DNA from: Natronomonas sp. | GTDB taxonomy: Archaea; Halobacteriota; Halobacteria; Halobacteriales; Haloarculaceae | Assembly: GCA_007135435.1 (NCBI GenBank) | Contig: SLIW01000335.1 | Coordinates: forward strand, 1-5,304 | DNA: 5,304 bases | Direction: 5' to 3' | Shown: piece by piece, positions 4,948 to 5,304 of the stretch | Position numbering within the stretch: the stretch's first letter is position 1 | Layout of the letters: every line of letters starts with the position of its first letter | Made by a program: the position numbers and the translations under genes | The notes under the pieces: generated by a model | The model's database searches: none | Seen by the model: only the letters and a program-made list of their open reading frames with translations | Told to the model about the DNA's origin: nothing

Positions 4948-5235
4948 TCACGCCACGTCGAAGAGCTCGTCGACAGCCGCCTCGGCGGCCTCGACGGCCT
5001 CCTGGGCGACGGTCGCCGGATCGGGCTCGGCGTCCTCCGGTGCGTCGAGGTAGACGTCGACCTCGAGCTGGCCGTCCTCGAACCGCACGGTCACGTCCAT
5101 GTCGGCGACCTCCGACTGGCGGTACCGCGAGAGGATGACCCCCTCGGCCGCGTCGGAGGCGGCCTCGACGACCTCCACGTCGCTCGGGTCGTCCGACACC
5201 TCGTCTCCGTTCCCGTCGCTCGAGTCGTCCGTCAC
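4948..5235 (-). CDS. DUF3194 family protein, cotranscribed with prefoldin beta
   Basis: This 95-residue acidic protein has a disordered Asp/Ser start (1-20), then EVVEAASDAAEGVILSRYRQ, a beta-type stretch ADMDVTVRFEDGQLEVDVYL, and a helical Ala/Glu end (TVAQEAVEAAEAAVDELFDV). The helix-strand-strand-helix order and its place directly after pfdB match DUF3194, an archaeal family of unknown function commonly found there. The start is a GTG at 5235, only six bases after the pfdB stop (TGA-GCGGGC-GTG), so translation is probably coupled. The only internal ATG, at residue 46, would delete the first helix. No Shine-Dalgarno sequence is visible. The biochemical role is not known; a link to chaperone or translation genes is suggested by position only. 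Confidence 0.8.
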   Translation of the reverse strand: MTDDSSDGNGDEVSDDPSDVEVVEAASDAAEGVILSRYRQSEVADMDVTVRFEDGQLEVDVYLDAPEDAEPDPATVAQEAVEAAEAAVDELFDVA

Positions 5236-5241
5236 GCCCGC

Positions 5242-5304
5242 TCAGGCGCCGCCCGCGCCCGGGCCGCCCGGACCGCCCATCGGCCCGCCGCCGCCCGCGC
5301 CGGC
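5242..5304 (-). CDS. pfdB: Prefoldin beta subunit, C-terminal end only (partial)
   Basis: Only the last 20 codons and the TGA are inside the window. They encode a Gly-Pro-Ala-rich tail containing GGGGPMGGPGGPGAGGA, the kind of end seen on haloarchaeal prefoldin beta subunits after the coiled coil. The following DUF3194 gene, its usual partner, supports this. Prefoldin is a hexamer of two alpha and four beta subunits that holds unfolded proteins and passes them to the thermosome. The coiled-coil and beta-hairpin parts that would prove the call lie beyond the edge. Confidence 0.65.
   Translation of the reverse strand, partial: AGAGGGGPMGGPGGPGAGGA

Overview
This window comes from a haloarchaeon (class Halobacteria). 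The DNA is very GC-rich with strong G/C preference at third codon positions. The predicted proteins are rich in Asp and Glu, and two carry long Asp-rich low-complexity stretches. Genes mostly lack a clear Shine-Dalgarno sequence, and three of them have an AT-rich, TATA-like box about 26 to 30 nt before the start codon, as expected for leaderless haloarchaeal transcripts. Several gene families (GfcR, DUF3194 next to prefoldin beta, CBS-ParB) are typical of this group.

Layout, left to right. (1) 1-594, minus strand: the N-terminal 198 codons of a GfcR-type regulator, a helix-turn-helix fused to a phosphoribosyltransferase fold, cut by the window edge. (2) 595-750: its promoter region, with a long inverted repeat against the TATA box. 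(3) 751-1395, minus strand: pyrE, orotate phosphoribosyltransferase, with an Asp-Ala tail. (4) 1396-1686: a divergent promoter region with a pyrE TATA box, a DHH-gene TATA box and a duplicated 19-bp element. (5) 1687-3582, plus strand: a large Rossmann (TrkA-N-like)-DHH-DHHA1 phosphoesterase with two different in-frame tandem repeat arrays. (6) 3583-3933: a gene-free stretch with a TATATA box and hairpins. (7) 3934-4758, plus strand: a protein with two CBS domains and a ParB-like domain. (8) 4759-4947: a convergent intergenic region that opens with a 10-bp perfect inverted repeat over the stop codon. (9) 4948-5235, minus strand: a DUF3194 protein. (10) 5242-5304, minus strand: the Gly-Pro-rich C-terminus of the prefoldin beta subunit.

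How the genes fit together. pyrE makes OMP in pyrimidine synthesis, and gfcR encodes a regulator built on the same fold. They lie in the same direction but each appears to have its own promoter. The DHH protein is probably a nucleotide phosphodiesterase or oligonucleotide-degrading enzyme; its Rossmann domain and the CBS pair of gene 7 are both folds that commonly sense nucleotides. DUF3194 and pfdB are spaced like one operon. I see no mobile element, CRISPR array, tRNA or rRNA. This is mostly core haloarchaeal chromosome. The least explained parts are the regulatory repeats, the repeat arrays in the DHH gene and the biochemical role of the CBS-ParB protein.
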